A stretch of DNA of 64,000 nt from Myxococcus landrumus (GTDB taxonomy: Bacteria; Myxococcota; Myxococcia; Myxococcales; Myxococcaceae), in assembly GCF_017301635.1 (NCBI RefSeq), contig NZ_CP071091.1, forward strand, positions 2,678,001 through 2,742,000. The letters run 5' to 3'. Position numbers and translations under genes: made by a program. The notes below the pieces were generated by a model. The model ran no database searches, had not been told where the DNA came from, and saw nothing but the letters and a program-made list of their open reading frames with translations. Below, in pieces: positions 53,071 to 62,522 of the stretch (within the stretch, counting starts at the first letter, position 1; every line of letters starts with the position of its first letter).

Positions 53071-54198
53071 GTCCAGGGGGCCCGCCAACAGGAGCCCCTC
53101 CTCCACCGCGCCCTTCCCCACCTGCCTTCGCGCATGCTCACGGCGGTGCGCGCGTCGCCAACGCAAGTGACGCTCGCGGAGGACCTCCTGGAGCAGCACC
53201 TTGGCCGCGGCGGCCAGCGGCACGGCGATGACCGCGCCCATCAGCCCCGCGAGCATGCCGCCCGCGAGCACCACGATGGAGACCATCAGCGGATTCATCC
53301 GGATGACGCGCCGCTGGACGATGGGGCCCAGGAGGTTCGACTCGAGCTGCTGGTACACCACGAAGATGACCAGCGCGATGACGGCGGAGCGCAGCCCCAC
53401 GGTGGCCAGCGTGGTGAGGCTCACCAGCACGGCGCTGATGACGCTGCCGATGGTGGGGATGACGCCCAGCACCATCACCGCCAGCCCCAGCGCGAGGAAG
53501 AAGGGCACGCCCTGGACGAGCGCGACGATGGCGGCCACCGTTCCACCGAAGGTCATCACCAGGAAGGTGCCCGCGATGTAGCTGCTCACCGCGGCGCGCA
53601 TCCGGTCCACCAATCCCCGGATGCGGTGGCGCCGGTGGGGCTCCACCCACTGGAGCACGCCCTCGTAGAGTTCGTGTCCGAACAGGAGGCTGAACACGGT
53701 GAGCGCCACCGCGGTGATGCCCGCCGCCACCAGTCCCAGGGTGGACGACAGCACCGTGACGGCACGACCCGCCAGGTCCATGGGCTCGAAGCGCAGCAGC
53801 GCCTCCGGGCGGAGGTCCACGCCATAGCGCTCGCTGATCTCCTGCGCCCAGCGCGTCTGCGAGAAGCGCTCCAGGAGGCCCGGCGTCGCCTGCACCAGCC
53901 CCTCGATTTGCTGGACGAGCGCGGGGACGAGCGTGCCCACCAACAGCCCCATCAACCCAAGAAGCAACAGCGCCACCACCGCCACGGCCAGCCCGCGTCG
54001 CAGTCCCCAGCGCTGAAGCCGCTGCACCAACGGGTTCAGCGCGAGCGACATCAACAGCACGACGGCCAACAGCGTCAGCAGCGGGTAGAGCTTGCGCAAG
54101 ACCAGCCAGCACACCACGAGCAGCAGCACCTGCAGCCCCACGGCCCACACCGTGCGGGCTGGCACGTAGACCGGGAGCTGCCGGGGCGATTCCTTCAT
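53044..54198 (-). CDS. AI-2E family transporter
   Basis: A 384-residue polytopic membrane protein of the AI-2E (YdiK/PerM) family. Several transmembrane segments are clear (VGLQVLLLVVCWLVL, LAVAVVALLLLGLMGLLVG, SAVIALVIFVVYQQ). The conserved GVPFFLALGLAVMVLGVIPTIGS, NLLGPIVQRRVIRMNPLMVS and a final LAGLMGAVIAVPLAAA are family landmarks. The C-terminus has a basic cytosolic tail. Family members export or import small molecules; ligand is not predictable. The start at 54198 lacks a strong ribosome-binding site. Confidence 0.84.
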   Translation of the reverse strand: MKESPRQLPVYVPARTVWAVGLQVLLLVVCWLVLRKLYPLLTLLAVVLLMSLALNPLVQRLQRWGLRRGLAVAVVALLLLGLMGLLVGTLVPALVQQIEGLVQATPGLLERFSQTRWAQEISERYGVDLRPEALLRFEPMDLAGRAVTVLSSTLGLVAAGITAVALTVFSLLFGHELYEGVLQWVEPHRRHRIRGLVDRMRAAVSSYIAGTFLVMTFGGTVAAIVALVQGVPFFLALGLAVMVLGVIPTIGSVISAVLVSLTTLATVGLRSAVIALVIFVVYQQLESNLLGPIVQRRVIRMNPLMVSIVVLAGGMLAGLMGAVIAVPLAAAAKVLLQEVLRERHLRWRRAHRREHARRQVGKGAVEEGLLLAGPLDEAPHDGPH

Positions 54199-54393
54199 CC
54201 CGACAACGTAGGGCGTGTCACGCCGCTTCGAGTGCGAGCCCGGCGCGTCGTGGAGTGAGCAGGCGGACGGGCTTTCTTCCCTTCGCTGACTCCACGGGGA
54301 GGGCGGCGACGAAGGCATTCCAACCCATGACATGGAGGCAGGGGCGCCCCACCCTTCGGTGCGACGAGGACGGGACACAACTGGGGCCGGGCC

Positions 54394-54774
54394 ATGTCCG
54401 ATAATCTTCAAGCAGACCTGGAATCGAGAGACCTCGAGGAGGGCGACGCGATGTGGATTGAAGCCATCGTCATGCCCCGGGAAGAGCGCCCCGCGCCCCG
54501 GAAGGCCGCACGCAAGGCGGGCAAGCGTCCGTCCCCACCACCGGCGAGCCGGAGGGCGGTCGTCCAGCAAGCGGGCGAAGAGAGCCAGCGGTTTCGCGAC
54601 TCGGTGCTGGGCTTCCTGCAGGCGCGGGAGCTGATGGGCGCGGTGCGATGGGTGAGCGAGCCGGGGCTGTTTCCCCTGGTCACCCTGCACTGCACGCGAG
54701 GGGTGCTGGAGCAGTTGAGACAGGAGCCGGAGTTCGAGGCGGGCCTCTCCGCCCCGCTGGAGCTGATGACCTGA
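54394..54774 (+). CDS. Small hypothetical protein with basic linker
   Basis: A 126-residue protein with no recognised family. Residues 1-30 are acidic, 31-55 are basic and Pro/Arg/Lys-rich (low complexity), and 60-126 form an alpha/beta region (FRDSVLGFLQARELMGAVRW, FPLVTLHCTRGVLEQLRQ). The compositional split suggests a disordered linker between a short N-terminal motif and a small folded domain. It is divergent from the permease gene and 55 bases before the cupin gene. Coding by codon pattern; function unknown. Confidence 0.55.
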   Translation: MSDNLQADLESRDLEEGDAMWIEAIVMPREERPAPRKAARKAGKRPSPPPASRRAVVQQAGEESQRFRDSVLGFLQARELMGAVRWVSEPGLFPLVTLHCTRGVLEQLRQEPEFEAGLSAPLELMT

Positions 54775-54829
54775 CGCGCGCCGTGAGCATCCCTACGTTT
54801 CTGGTGGATAACCAGGGCGAGGGATGCAC

Positions 54830-55246
54830 ATGAGCGAGCTCACCATCAAGCGATTCTCCACACCCGACGAGCGTCGGCCCTTCGCGGGGCACGGCCACGC
54901 GGACATCCTCCAATTCGAAGGAGACCACACCGTGGGCATGGGCGTCTTCGAGCCCGGCTGGCGATGGTCTCAAGACGTCAAGCCCATCGCCGGCACGGAC
55001 AGCTGCCAGGCCGCCCACTCCTGCTACGTCGTCAGCGGGCGGATGATGGTGCGGATGGATGACGGCACCCAGCGCGAGATGAGCGCCGGAGACATCGCCA
55101 TCATTCCGCCCGGACATGATGCGTGGGTCATTGGCAACGAGCCCTGCGTCTGCGTGGACTTCGAGGGCATGGGCCAGTACGCGCAGCGCGCGGCGACGGC
55201 GCGGCGACCCGCGATGGCCTCCGAGCCGGCGCCGGGCCTGCACTGA
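54830..55246 (+). CDS. Cupin-domain protein
   Basis: A 138-residue cupin. The two cupin motifs are visible around AHSCYVVSGRMMVRMDDGTQ and AGDIAIIPPGHDAWVIGNEP; the metal ligands of motif 1 are only partly conserved (AHSCYVV), while motif 2 keeps a His (GHDAW). It may bind a small ligand or metal without catalysis. The ATG at 54830 is preferred over 54824 because GAGGG lies about 7 bases upstream. It probably forms a small unit with the preceding hypothetical gene. Confidence 0.75.
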   Translation: MSELTIKRFSTPDERRPFAGHGHADILQFEGDHTVGMGVFEPGWRWSQDVKPIAGTDSCQAAHSCYVVSGRMMVRMDDGTQREMSAGDIAIIPPGHDAWVIGNEPCVCVDFEGMGQYAQRAATARRPAMASEPAPGLH

Positions 55247-55298
55247 CACCTTCGGTGGGAGCCAAGGCCGGGGAGCGAGGAGCCGCGTTTCGCGGAAC

Positions 55299-56246
55299 TC
55301 AATGCCAGACCTTGGCCGAGGCCACGAGCGTGTCCAGGTCGATGCGGAAGGCACGCGTCCCCTCCCCGCCGTACAGCCACGGTCCGCGCCCGCACATCCA
55401 CGTGGGCTGCCACCGCGAGCCGTCCGAGTCCACGAAGACGAAGCTGCCCGCCGGAGCCAGCTCCGATTTCCGGCGGCCCTCGAGGACGAAGAGCTCGAAG
55501 GTGGAGCGCGCCGAGTAGGAGCCGCCAAACAAGACGTGTGTCGAGCCCACCGCCAGCGCGTTGGCCCCCGCCACCGGTGTTCTCCACGTCGCGGGGCGAC
55601 TCCCCGCGCGAAGACGCACCAGCGGGAAGTCCGTGTAGAAGTACAGCCAGGTCTCGTCATCCGACGCGACGTTGAGCGCGTAGCAGTCGATGATGATGTC
55701 CGTGCCCACCGCGCCCGCGTCGTACTCACTGAGCCGCCGGCCCCGTGAATCGAAGAGGACCAGCCCACTGCGCCCCATGGGTTCCTGGTCCGGATTCACC
55801 GCCGCCCAGCGACCGTTCCCCAGGACACCTTCGTCGAAGTAGCTCACCCACAAGCGGCCATCCGTGGTGGCTTGTACGTCCTGGATTCCATCCCCCAGCG
55901 TGAGCTCGCGGCTCAGGACCCCTTCGCGGGAATAGACCACCGCGTTGCGGTCAGCGGGTGCGGCCTCGTCTCGATACTCACAGCGGCCATCCACCAGCAG
56001 CAATTCACCTTGGGGAAGCGGCTGCACGTAGTGGAACTTGCGTTGCCCTTCGGGAAGTCGAATGGACTCCGGTGGGGCTCCTGGCTCGGAGAAGCGCAGG
56101 ACTTCGTGGCCCTCTTCATCCAGCGCCAGCATCCACAGGTCGAAATCAGGTCCGAGCCCGTGGGCCATCAACTCGCGTCCCGCCAGTGCCTCCGAATAAT
56201 CGACGAAGCACGGCACCTCGAGATGCGTCAACTCTCGCTCTGACAT
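55299..56246 (-). CDS. Hypothetical beta-propeller-like protein
   Basis: A 315-residue protein without signal peptide. It shows repeated beta-strand units of about 45 residues with DGRLWVSY, GELLLVDGRCEYR, SGLVLFDSRGR, DETWLYFYTDF and GTRAFRIDLDT, typical of a six- or seven-bladed propeller. No catalytic residues are evident. It is divergent from the P1 peptidase gene. No family is recognised. Confidence 0.6.
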   Translation of the reverse strand: MSERELTHLEVPCFVDYSEALAGRELMAHGLGPDFDLWMLALDEEGHEVLRFSEPGAPPESIRLPEGQRKFHYVQPLPQGELLLVDGRCEYRDEAAPADRNAVVYSREGVLSRELTLGDGIQDVQATTDGRLWVSYFDEGVLGNGRWAAVNPDQEPMGRSGLVLFDSRGRRLSEYDAGAVGTDIIIDCYALNVASDDETWLYFYTDFPLVRLRAGSRPATWRTPVAGANALAVGSTHVLFGGSYSARSTFELFVLEGRRKSELAPAGSFVFVDSDGSRWQPTWMCGRGPWLYGGEGTRAFRIDLDTLVASAKVWH

Positions 56247-56371
56247 GGTCTTTCTTTCGGGAAAGGCGCCAGGGCCCGCTTCCGAGAACCGTGCTCCGGG
56301 GGCCTGTTTCGAGGCCGCTGACGCCAGGCCTGGAAGGGTCCTGACGCCTCGCCCGTGCTAGGAATCCCGCC

Positions 56372-57661
56372 ATGCACACACATCAACGACCCCTGCTGTG
56401 CGGCGTGGTGCTTTCGCTGTTGTTGCTGCCATCGCTCGCCAGCGCGCAGTCCGAGCGGCCGAGAGCGCGCGCAAGGACCCTGGGCATCACCTTCGGCGGC
56501 CAGTCGGGCCCGCACGACGCCATCACGGATGTGCCAGGTGTGGAGGTGGGCCACACGACGCTCATCTCCGGCGAGGGCCGTGTGGAGCGAGGCAAGGGCC
56601 CCGTGCGCACGGGCGTCACCGCCGTGCTGCCCCGCGGCAAGGACGGCGTCGCCCAGCCCGTGTTCGCCGCGACGTACGCGCTCAACGGCAACGGCGAGAT
56701 GACCGGCACGCACTGGATTCAGGAGGGCGGCCAGCTCTTCGGGCCGGTGATGATCACCAACACCAACGACATCGGCGCGGTGCGAGAGGCCGTCATCTCC
56801 TGGGCCGCGGACCGAGACCTCGCCTGGGACCTGGGTCTGCCCGTGGTGGCGGAGACGTGGGACGGGATGCTGCACGACATCTACGGCTTCCACGTCAAGC
56901 CGCCGCACGCGCGCCAGGCGCTCGACTCGGCGAAGGCGGGCCCCGTGGTGGAAGGCTCCGTGGGAGGTGGCACGGGCATGGTGTGCCACGGCTTCAAGGG
57001 CGGCATCGGCACCGCGTCACGCAAGCTGCCGGAGTCCGAGGGCGGCTACACGCTGGGCGTGCTGGTGCAGTGCAACTACGGCTCGCGCCGCCTCTTCTCC
57101 GTCGAGGGTGTCCCGGTGGGCGAGGAGCTGAAGGACCAGATGCCGTGCTACGTCGGCACGAAGAAGCCGGACAGCCCGATGATGGAGTGGGTCCCCGCAT
57201 GCAGCACGGCGAAGAATGCCGCGCCGCCGGCCAATCCCTTCGAGGGCGCGGGCTCCATCATCATCGTCGTCGCGACGGATGCACCGCTGCTGCCACACCA
57301 ACTCCAGCGCGTCGTGCGCCGCGTCCCGCTGGCCATCGCGAAGATGGGCGGCCTGGGAGAGAACTACTCGGGAGACATCTTCCTCGCGTTCTCCACACAG
57401 CCCATCCCGTCGCCCACCTCGGCCAAGGTCGCGAGCGTGTCGTCGCTCCAGAGCGAGTACCTCAACCCCCTCTTCGAGGCGACCGTGCAGGCCACGCAGG
57501 AGGCCATCCTCAACGCGATGCTCGCGTCCGACACCATGACGGGCGCGGACAGCATCCGCGTCTTCGGCCTGCCGCATGACGGGCTGGTGAAGGCCATGAA
57601 GAAGCACGGCCGGCTCACGGCGGCCCCCAAGCCGGCACCGGCTCGGAAGGCCCGTCCGTGA
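56372..57661 (+). CDS. P1 family aminopeptidase (DmpA-like), exported
   Basis: A 429-residue N-terminal-nucleophile-type peptidase of the DmpA/BapA P1 family, which hydrolyses N-terminal D- or beta-amino acids. A signal peptide is present (LLCGVVLSLLLLPSLASAQ). Autoproteolysis should occur before Ser295 (EGAGSIIIVVATDAPLLP). The family N-terminal region GPHDAITDVPGVEVGHTTLI, the N-loop MITNTNDIGAVREAV and GGGTGMVCHGFKGGIGTASR are present. A short basic tail ends it. It may turn over D-amino acid peptides in the periplasm or outside the cell. It converges with the DUF885 gene. Confidence 0.86.
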   Translation: MHTHQRPLLCGVVLSLLLLPSLASAQSERPRARARTLGITFGGQSGPHDAITDVPGVEVGHTTLISGEGRVERGKGPVRTGVTAVLPRGKDGVAQPVFAATYALNGNGEMTGTHWIQEGGQLFGPVMITNTNDIGAVREAVISWAADRDLAWDLGLPVVAETWDGMLHDIYGFHVKPPHARQALDSAKAGPVVEGSVGGGTGMVCHGFKGGIGTASRKLPESEGGYTLGVLVQCNYGSRRLFSVEGVPVGEELKDQMPCYVGTKKPDSPMMEWVPACSTAKNAAPPANPFEGAGSIIIVVATDAPLLPHQLQRVVRRVPLAIAKMGGLGENYSGDIFLAFSTQPIPSPTSAKVASVSSLQSEYLNPLFEATVQATQEAILNAMLASDTMTGADSIRVFGLPHDGLVKAMKKHGRLTAAPKPAPARKARP

Positions 57662-57684
57662 GCAGTCCCTGACGGGAAGAGGCA

Positions 57685-57718
57685 CCCGCCGGGGACGACG
57701 TTCCTACTTCCCGGCGGG
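57685..57718. terminator. Candidate bidirectional stem between convergent genes
   Basis: A 9-bp GC stem (57685-57693 with 57710-57718) and a 16-base loop lie between the P1 peptidase and DUF885 stops, overlapping the latter. No U-tract on either strand; role is tentative. Confidence 0.35.
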
Positions 57719-59506
57719 CGCGTGTCCCGCCACCCACGCGTCGACCTTGCGCTCGAGCACATCCAACGGCAGCGAGCCCCCGAGCAGCACCACGTCGTGG
57801 AACTCCCGGACATCGAAGCGCTCGCCCAGCACCTTTTCGGCGCGCGTGCGCATCTCGCGAATCCGGAGCTGCCCCACCTTGTACGCGAGCGCCTGTCCCG
57901 GCCACGCGATGTAGCGGTCCACCTCGTTGGTGATGTCCAACGCCTGTCGGGGCGCGTTCTCCATGAAGTAGTCGAGCGCCTGCTGACGCGTCCACCGCTT
58001 CACATGCATGCCCGTGTCCACCACCAACCGGACCGCGCGCCACATGTCATACGAGAGCTGGCCGAACTTGTCGTAGGGGTCCGCGTAGAGCCCCAGCTCG
58101 TCGCCGAGCGTCTCGCAGTACAGCGCCCAGCCCTCTCCGTACGCGACGTAGTACCCGTAGCGGCGGAAGTCCGGCAGGTCCAACTGCTCGGTGGCCAGCG
58201 ACGTCTGGAGGTGGTGCCCGGGCACCGCCTCATGCAGCGTCAGTGGCACCATCTCCCAACGCGGCCGCGTCTCCGGACGGTAGAGGTTCACCAGGTACGT
58301 GCCCGGCCGTGAGCCATCCGAGGACCCTGGATAGTAGAAGCCCGTCGTCACATCCGGAGCCATGGCCTCCGGCGTGGGCTCCACCGCGTACGGCTGTCGG
58401 GGCAGCGTCTTGAACAAGCGCACCAGCAGCGGGTCGATGCGCTTCGACAGGGCCCGGTAGTGCAGGAGCAGCTCGTCGCCCGTGCGGTGGTAGAAGCGCG
58501 GGTCGGTGCGCACGAACTGGAAGAACTCCGCGAGCGAGCCCTGGAAGCCCGTCCGCTTCATGATGGCTTCCATCTCCCCGCGGATGCGCTTCACCTCCGA
58601 CAACCCCAGCGCGTGAATCTCGTCGGGCGTCAGCGGCGTGGTGGTGAACTTGCGCGCGAAAAAGGCGTACAGCGCCTCGCCGTTCTCCATCTGCCACACG
58701 CCCACGGGCTCCGTCGCACCGGGGAGGTACTCGGAGAGGAGGAACTGGTGGAAGCGCCGCAGCGCGGGCAGCACGCCCTCCTGGACCGCCTTGCGCCCCG
58801 CCGCCGCCAGCCGCTGCTGCTCCGCCGCGGACAGCTTCGTGGGGAAGCGATGGAACGGCGTGTAGAAGCCGCTCTTCGCCGGGTCCTCCACCACCTGCTT
58901 CTCAATCTGAGGAGGAATCCGCTGGACGATGGCCTTGGGGTGCACCTTGTGCTGACGCACGCCCTCACGCATCAGCGCGATGACCTGGTCCACGTAGGTC
59001 CCGAAGCCATTCAGCCTGGCAATCCAGTCCTCGTAGTCCTTCACCGTCTCGAAGCGCAGCGCGTCCGCGAGCTGATACGCCGTCTGCAAGCCCGGAGGCT
59101 GACGGATTCCCTCGGGGATGCCGCCGACCTGGTTCGTGGGCAGCAGGTACCAGCCGAAGCCGTACTCCTCCACCCACGTCTCGTGCTCCTTCTGGAGCAG
59201 GTCCAGGTTGAGCTGGTCCTCGGCGGACAGCCGCGCGCGGTCCACCTTCTTCAGCTTCTCCAGCACACCGCGCGAGTGCTTCTGGTCCGCCTCGAGCGCC
59301 GCGAGGCTCAGGTCATCCCAGCGCGTGTTCCAGCGCCGGTCGCCCTGCACCGAGGCATACGTGGGACTGCGCTCGAGCTGGTACAGCCAATCCTGCTCGA
59401 TGAGGGTGCGCAGCGCCTTCGTGGCGGCGGCATCCGGCTTCTTGGCCTCGGCATCCGATGGAAGCATCAGGAGGAACCCCAGGGTGGTGAGCAGCAGCCA
59501 CTTCAC
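57704..59506 (-). CDS. DUF885 family exported protein, metallopeptidase-like
   Basis: A 600-residue protein of the DUF885 family. The Sec signal ([19 protein letters not shown]) indicates export. The family motif [13 protein letters not shown] (425-432 for HEAVPGHH) contains an HExxxHH-like zinc site, and [19 protein letters not shown] supplies a further Glu, so a zinc-peptidase activity is likely but not established for the family. The start ATG overlaps the stop of the SNF2 gene (ATGA), so the two genes are co-transcribed, which is functionally odd. The length is normal for DUF885. Confidence 0.84.
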   Translation of the reverse strand: MKWLLLTTLGFLLMLPSDAEAKKPDAAATKALRTLIEQDWLYQLERSPTYASVQGDRRWNTRWDDLSLAALEADQKHSRGVLEKLKKVDRARLSAEDQLNLDLLQKEHETWVEEYGFGWYLLPTNQVGGIPEGIRQPPGLQTAYQLADALRFETVKDYEDWIARLNGFGTYVDQVIALMREGVRQHKVHPKAIVQRIPPQIEKQVVEDPAKSGFYTPFHRFPTKLSAAEQQRLAAAGRKAVQEGVLPALRRFHQFLLSEYLPGATEPVGVWQMENGEALYAFFARKFTTTPLTPDEIHALGLSEVKRIRGEMEAIMKRTGFQGSLAEFFQFVRTDPRFYHRTGDELLLHYRALSKRIDPLLVRLFKTLPRQPYAVEPTPEAMAPDVTTGFYYPGSSDGSRPGTYLVNLYRPETRPRWEMVPLTLHEAVPGHHLQTSLATEQLDLPDFRRYGYYVAYGEGWALYCETLGDELGLYADPYDKFGQLSYDMWRAVRLVVDTGMHVKRWTRQQALDYFMENAPRQALDITNEVDRYIAWPGQALAYKVGQLRIREMRTRAEKVLGERFDVREFHDVVLLGGSLPLDVLERKVDAWVAGHAPAGK

Positions 59507-62454
59507 GAGAACAGTTCCAGCAGGTCTTCACGGGTGATGGCGGCGGCCCCGCCCGCCTCGCTCAACGCGGCTTCCATCAGCGAGCGCTTCTTGTCCTGGA
59601 GCCCCAGGATGCGCTCCTCGACGGTGCCTTGCGACACCAGCCGGTAGACGTTGACCGGCCGCTCCTGGCCGATGCGATGCGCGCGGTCCGCGGCCTGCGC
59701 CTCGACGGCAGGGTTCCACCACGGGTCCACCAGGAAGACGTGGTCCGCCGCCGTGAGGTTCAAGCCCGTGCCGCCCGCCTTCAGCGACATGAGCAGCACC
59801 GGAGGCCCGTCCTCCGCCTGGAAGCGGGACGTCACCTCGCCTCGGTTCTGCGTGGTGCCATCCAGCCGGTCGAAGGCGATGCCCTTCTGCTTCAGCGCCG
59901 GCTCGATGAGGTCCAGCAGCGACGTCCACTGCGAGAACACGAGCGCCTTGTGTCCCTCCGACACCGCGGTGTCGAGCGCGTCCACCAGCGTCTCCACCTT
60001 CGAGGAGCTGGTCGCCTTCTGTCCGGGCACGAGCGCCGGGTGGCACGCGGCCTGGCGCAGCCGGAGCAGCGCCTCCAGCGCCTTGAGCACGCTGCCGCCC
60101 TCGTTCAACAGGGCCACCACCTCCGTGCGCGTCGCCGCCATCACCGCGTCGTAGATGGAGCGCTCACGCTCATCCAGCGACACGTGCATCACCGACTCGA
60201 TGCGCGGCGGCAGCTCCGGCGCCACGTCGCGCTTGAGCCTGCGCAGCACGAACGGACGGATGCGCCGGCGCAGATCGGCCGCCACCCCCGCGTTGCCGTC
60301 CGAGATGGGCCGCGACACCTTGTCCTCGAACTGGCGACGTCCCCCGAGCAACCCCGGGTTGGTGAAGTGCATCAAGCTCCACAGCTCGTCCAGGCGGTTC
60401 TCCAGCGGCGTACCGCTGAGCGCCAGCCGGAAGCCCGCCTTGAGCCCGAACGCGGAGCGCGCCACCTGGCTCTCGGGATTCTTGATGGCCTGCGCCTCGT
60501 CCAGCACCAGCGTCGCCCAGTCCTTCGCACCGAGCACCGCCGCGTCCAGGCGCAGAATCGAATACGTGGTGAGCGTCACGTCGGCCGCCGGGTCCAGCGC
60601 GCGACCCGGGCCGTGGTAGACGCAGACCTTCAGCGAGGGACGGAAGCGCTTGAGCTCCGCCACCCAGTTGGGCAGCACGCTGGTGGGGCACACGACGAGC
60701 GAGCCCTTGCCCAACACACAAATCGTCTGGAGCGTCTTTCCCAGACCCATGTCGTCCGCGAGGATGCCGCCCAGCCCCGCGCTCTTGAGGAAGCCCAGCC
60801 AGCTCACACCCGTCTGCTGGTAGTGGCGCAGCGACGCGTTGAGGTCCTCCGGCAACACGGGAGGCGGCAGCTTCTCGAAGCCCTCCACCAGCGGGGCCAG
60901 CCTGTCCAGGCCCGGCGGAGGCGGCTGCTCCAGCGTCTCGCACAGTTGGGACAGCTGCGGCAGCGCGTGGTTCGACACGCGCCCATCCGGCTGACGCGCG
61001 GCCAGCAGGTCCGCCACGCGCTGACCATGCTTGTCCAACCACGCACGCGGCAGCGGCGCCCAGCCACCGCCCACGAGCGGCACCAACCCCAGCCCTTCGG
61101 TCCACGCGCGCACCACCGCCGCGGCATCCACCGAGCGGGCCTCGCCCTTGCCACCCTCCACCTGGAACTCGAGCGTGAAGCGCACCTCGGGAACACCCTG
61201 CCCGTCCCCCGCGGACTCCACCGAGAGCGAGGGTCGCAGGCGGACATCGGGGCTCACCACCGAGGCGCCATCTCCCGCCAGGTCTCCGCCCCACCGCCGC
61301 AGCCGGTCCGCCCAGCGCACCATCTCCGGGCCCGCTACCGTCACCCGCCGGCCGGGCACCAGGTTCAATTCCTCGCGCAGGTTGTGCACCAGCCGCTGCT
61401 CCAGCGCCTCGTCGCGCAGCGGCACCGCGCCCCGCAGGTACACCATGCGCCCGTTGTCGATGCGCACCGTCGGAGGCGCGCCATACACGAGCGTGGGCAG
61501 CACCGACAGCCCCGCGTCGAGCTGGTTCAACTCCAGGAGGATGCGCGGCTTGAGCTCGCGGTCGATGGCCGGCACGCGGCGCGTGCGCACGTCGACGGGC
61601 ATGCGCCGTCCCAGCTCGGGCAGCACCTTGGACGTCAGCTCGCCCAGGCTCTCCGCGCCGTAGTTGCGGACGATGGGGAGGTTCTGGAGCCACGGCCCCG
61701 TCATCCCCGTCTCACCCAACCGCGCGAGCGCATCCCCCACGCGGGCGACGCCCGGACTCACCACCTCCGAGACACGCTCGTCGCGCGTCACCGTCACCAC
61801 GTACTGCCCCCCGCGCTCCTCCACGAGCGCGCGCGGCACGACGACCTCGTCGGGAATCGCGACGGGGCGGCCATCGAGGAGCACGTTGCGCGCCTGCACC
61901 AGCACCTTGAGCAGCGCATCCAGCGTCTCCGGCGACAGCGCGCCGCGGGTGCGCCGCTGCTCCAGGATGCGGTCGGCCAGCAGGTCGGACTGCTCCACCT
62001 GGAGCGTCGCCGCCTGAGCGGGCTTGGCGATGTACGAGGCCAGGCTGCCGTCCAGCGCCTCTTCCCTGCCGTCCGCGTGAGCCAGCGTGCGCTTGAGCTG
62101 GAGGCCGTCCCCCGTGCGAGTGAAGTGATACACCACGCGGGACCAGCGCGTGGCCGCCGTCTCCATGGGAGCGTCCTCCCGCTCCGCTTGCTGGAGCGAG
62201 ATGGCGGCGGCGACCACGTGCTCGCACGGGTCCACCCGGCTGGGGCAGTCACACTCCCAGGCATCGTCGGCCGGATACAAGGCCACCGTGAAGGGAACGG
62301 GCCGCCCCGCCGACCGGACCCGCAACTCCAGCTCACTGTCCGTCTTCGATTGAAGCACCACCGCCCCGGCACGGGCGAGATTCACTCCGTTGGACCAGAT
62401 TCCGGGGCGGGCTTCCTTCCGGACGGCTTCAAGCAGCTGGGCGAATGCGGACAT
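59503..62454 (-). CDS. SWIM-SNF2 family ATPase
   Basis: A 983-residue SWI2/SNF2-type DNA-dependent ATPase. A SWIM zinc finger lies at about 68-79 ([12 protein letters not shown]: Cys68, Cys70, Cys77, His79). The helicase core includes motif [16 protein letters not shown] (about residue 565), motif [13 protein letters not shown] (DEAQ), motif [18 protein letters not shown], and motifs [23 protein letters not shown] and [15 protein letters not shown]. All ATPase motifs appear intact. SWIM-SNF2 proteins are thought to act on DNA-bound complexes or RNA polymerase. No partner gene is seen beyond the overlapping DUF885 gene. Confidence 0.9.
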   Translation of the reverse strand: MSAFAQLLEAVRKEARPGIWSNGVNLARAGAVVLQSKTDSELELRVRSAGRPVPFTVALYPADDAWECDCPSRVDPCEHVVAAAISLQQAEREDAPMETAATRWSRVVYHFTRTGDGLQLKRTLAHADGREEALDGSLASYIAKPAQAATLQVEQSDLLADRILEQRRTRGALSPETLDALLKVLVQARNVLLDGRPVAIPDEVVVPRALVEERGGQYVVTVTRDERVSEVVSPGVARVGDALARLGETGMTGPWLQNLPIVRNYGAESLGELTSKVLPELGRRMPVDVRTRRVPAIDRELKPRILLELNQLDAGLSVLPTLVYGAPPTVRIDNGRMVYLRGAVPLRDEALEQRLVHNLREELNLVPGRRVTVAGPEMVRWADRLRRWGGDLAGDGASVVSPDVRLRPSLSVESAGDGQGVPEVRFTLEFQVEGGKGEARSVDAAAVVRAWTEGLGLVPLVGGGWAPLPRAWLDKHGQRVADLLAARQPDGRVSNHALPQLSQLCETLEQPPPPGLDRLAPLVEGFEKLPPPVLPEDLNASLRHYQQTGVSWLGFLKSAGLGGILADDMGLGKTLQTICVLGKGSLVVCPTSVLPNWVAELKRFRPSLKVCVYHGPGRALDPAADVTLTTYSILRLDAAVLGAKDWATLVLDEAQAIKNPESQVARSAFGLKAGFRLALSGTPLENRLDELWSLMHFTNPGLLGGRRQFEDKVSRPISDGNAGVAADLRRRIRPFVLRRLKRDVAPELPPRIESVMHVSLDERERSIYDAVMAATRTEVVALLNEGGSVLKALEALLRLRQAACHPALVPGQKATSSSKVETLVDALDTAVSEGHKALVFSQWTSLLDLIEPALKQKGIAFDRLDGTTQNRGEVTSRFQAEDGPPVLLMSLKAGGTGLNLTAADHVFLVDPWWNPAVEAQAADRAHRIGQERPVNVYRLVSQGTVEERILGLQDKKRSLMEAALSEAGGAAAITREDLLELFS

Positions 62455-62522
62455 GGGAGTGTGGACTCCCTACGCCCCCGGAGTGCGCGGCGCAATGGCG
62501 ATGCGCACCCCGGGCCCTTGGC

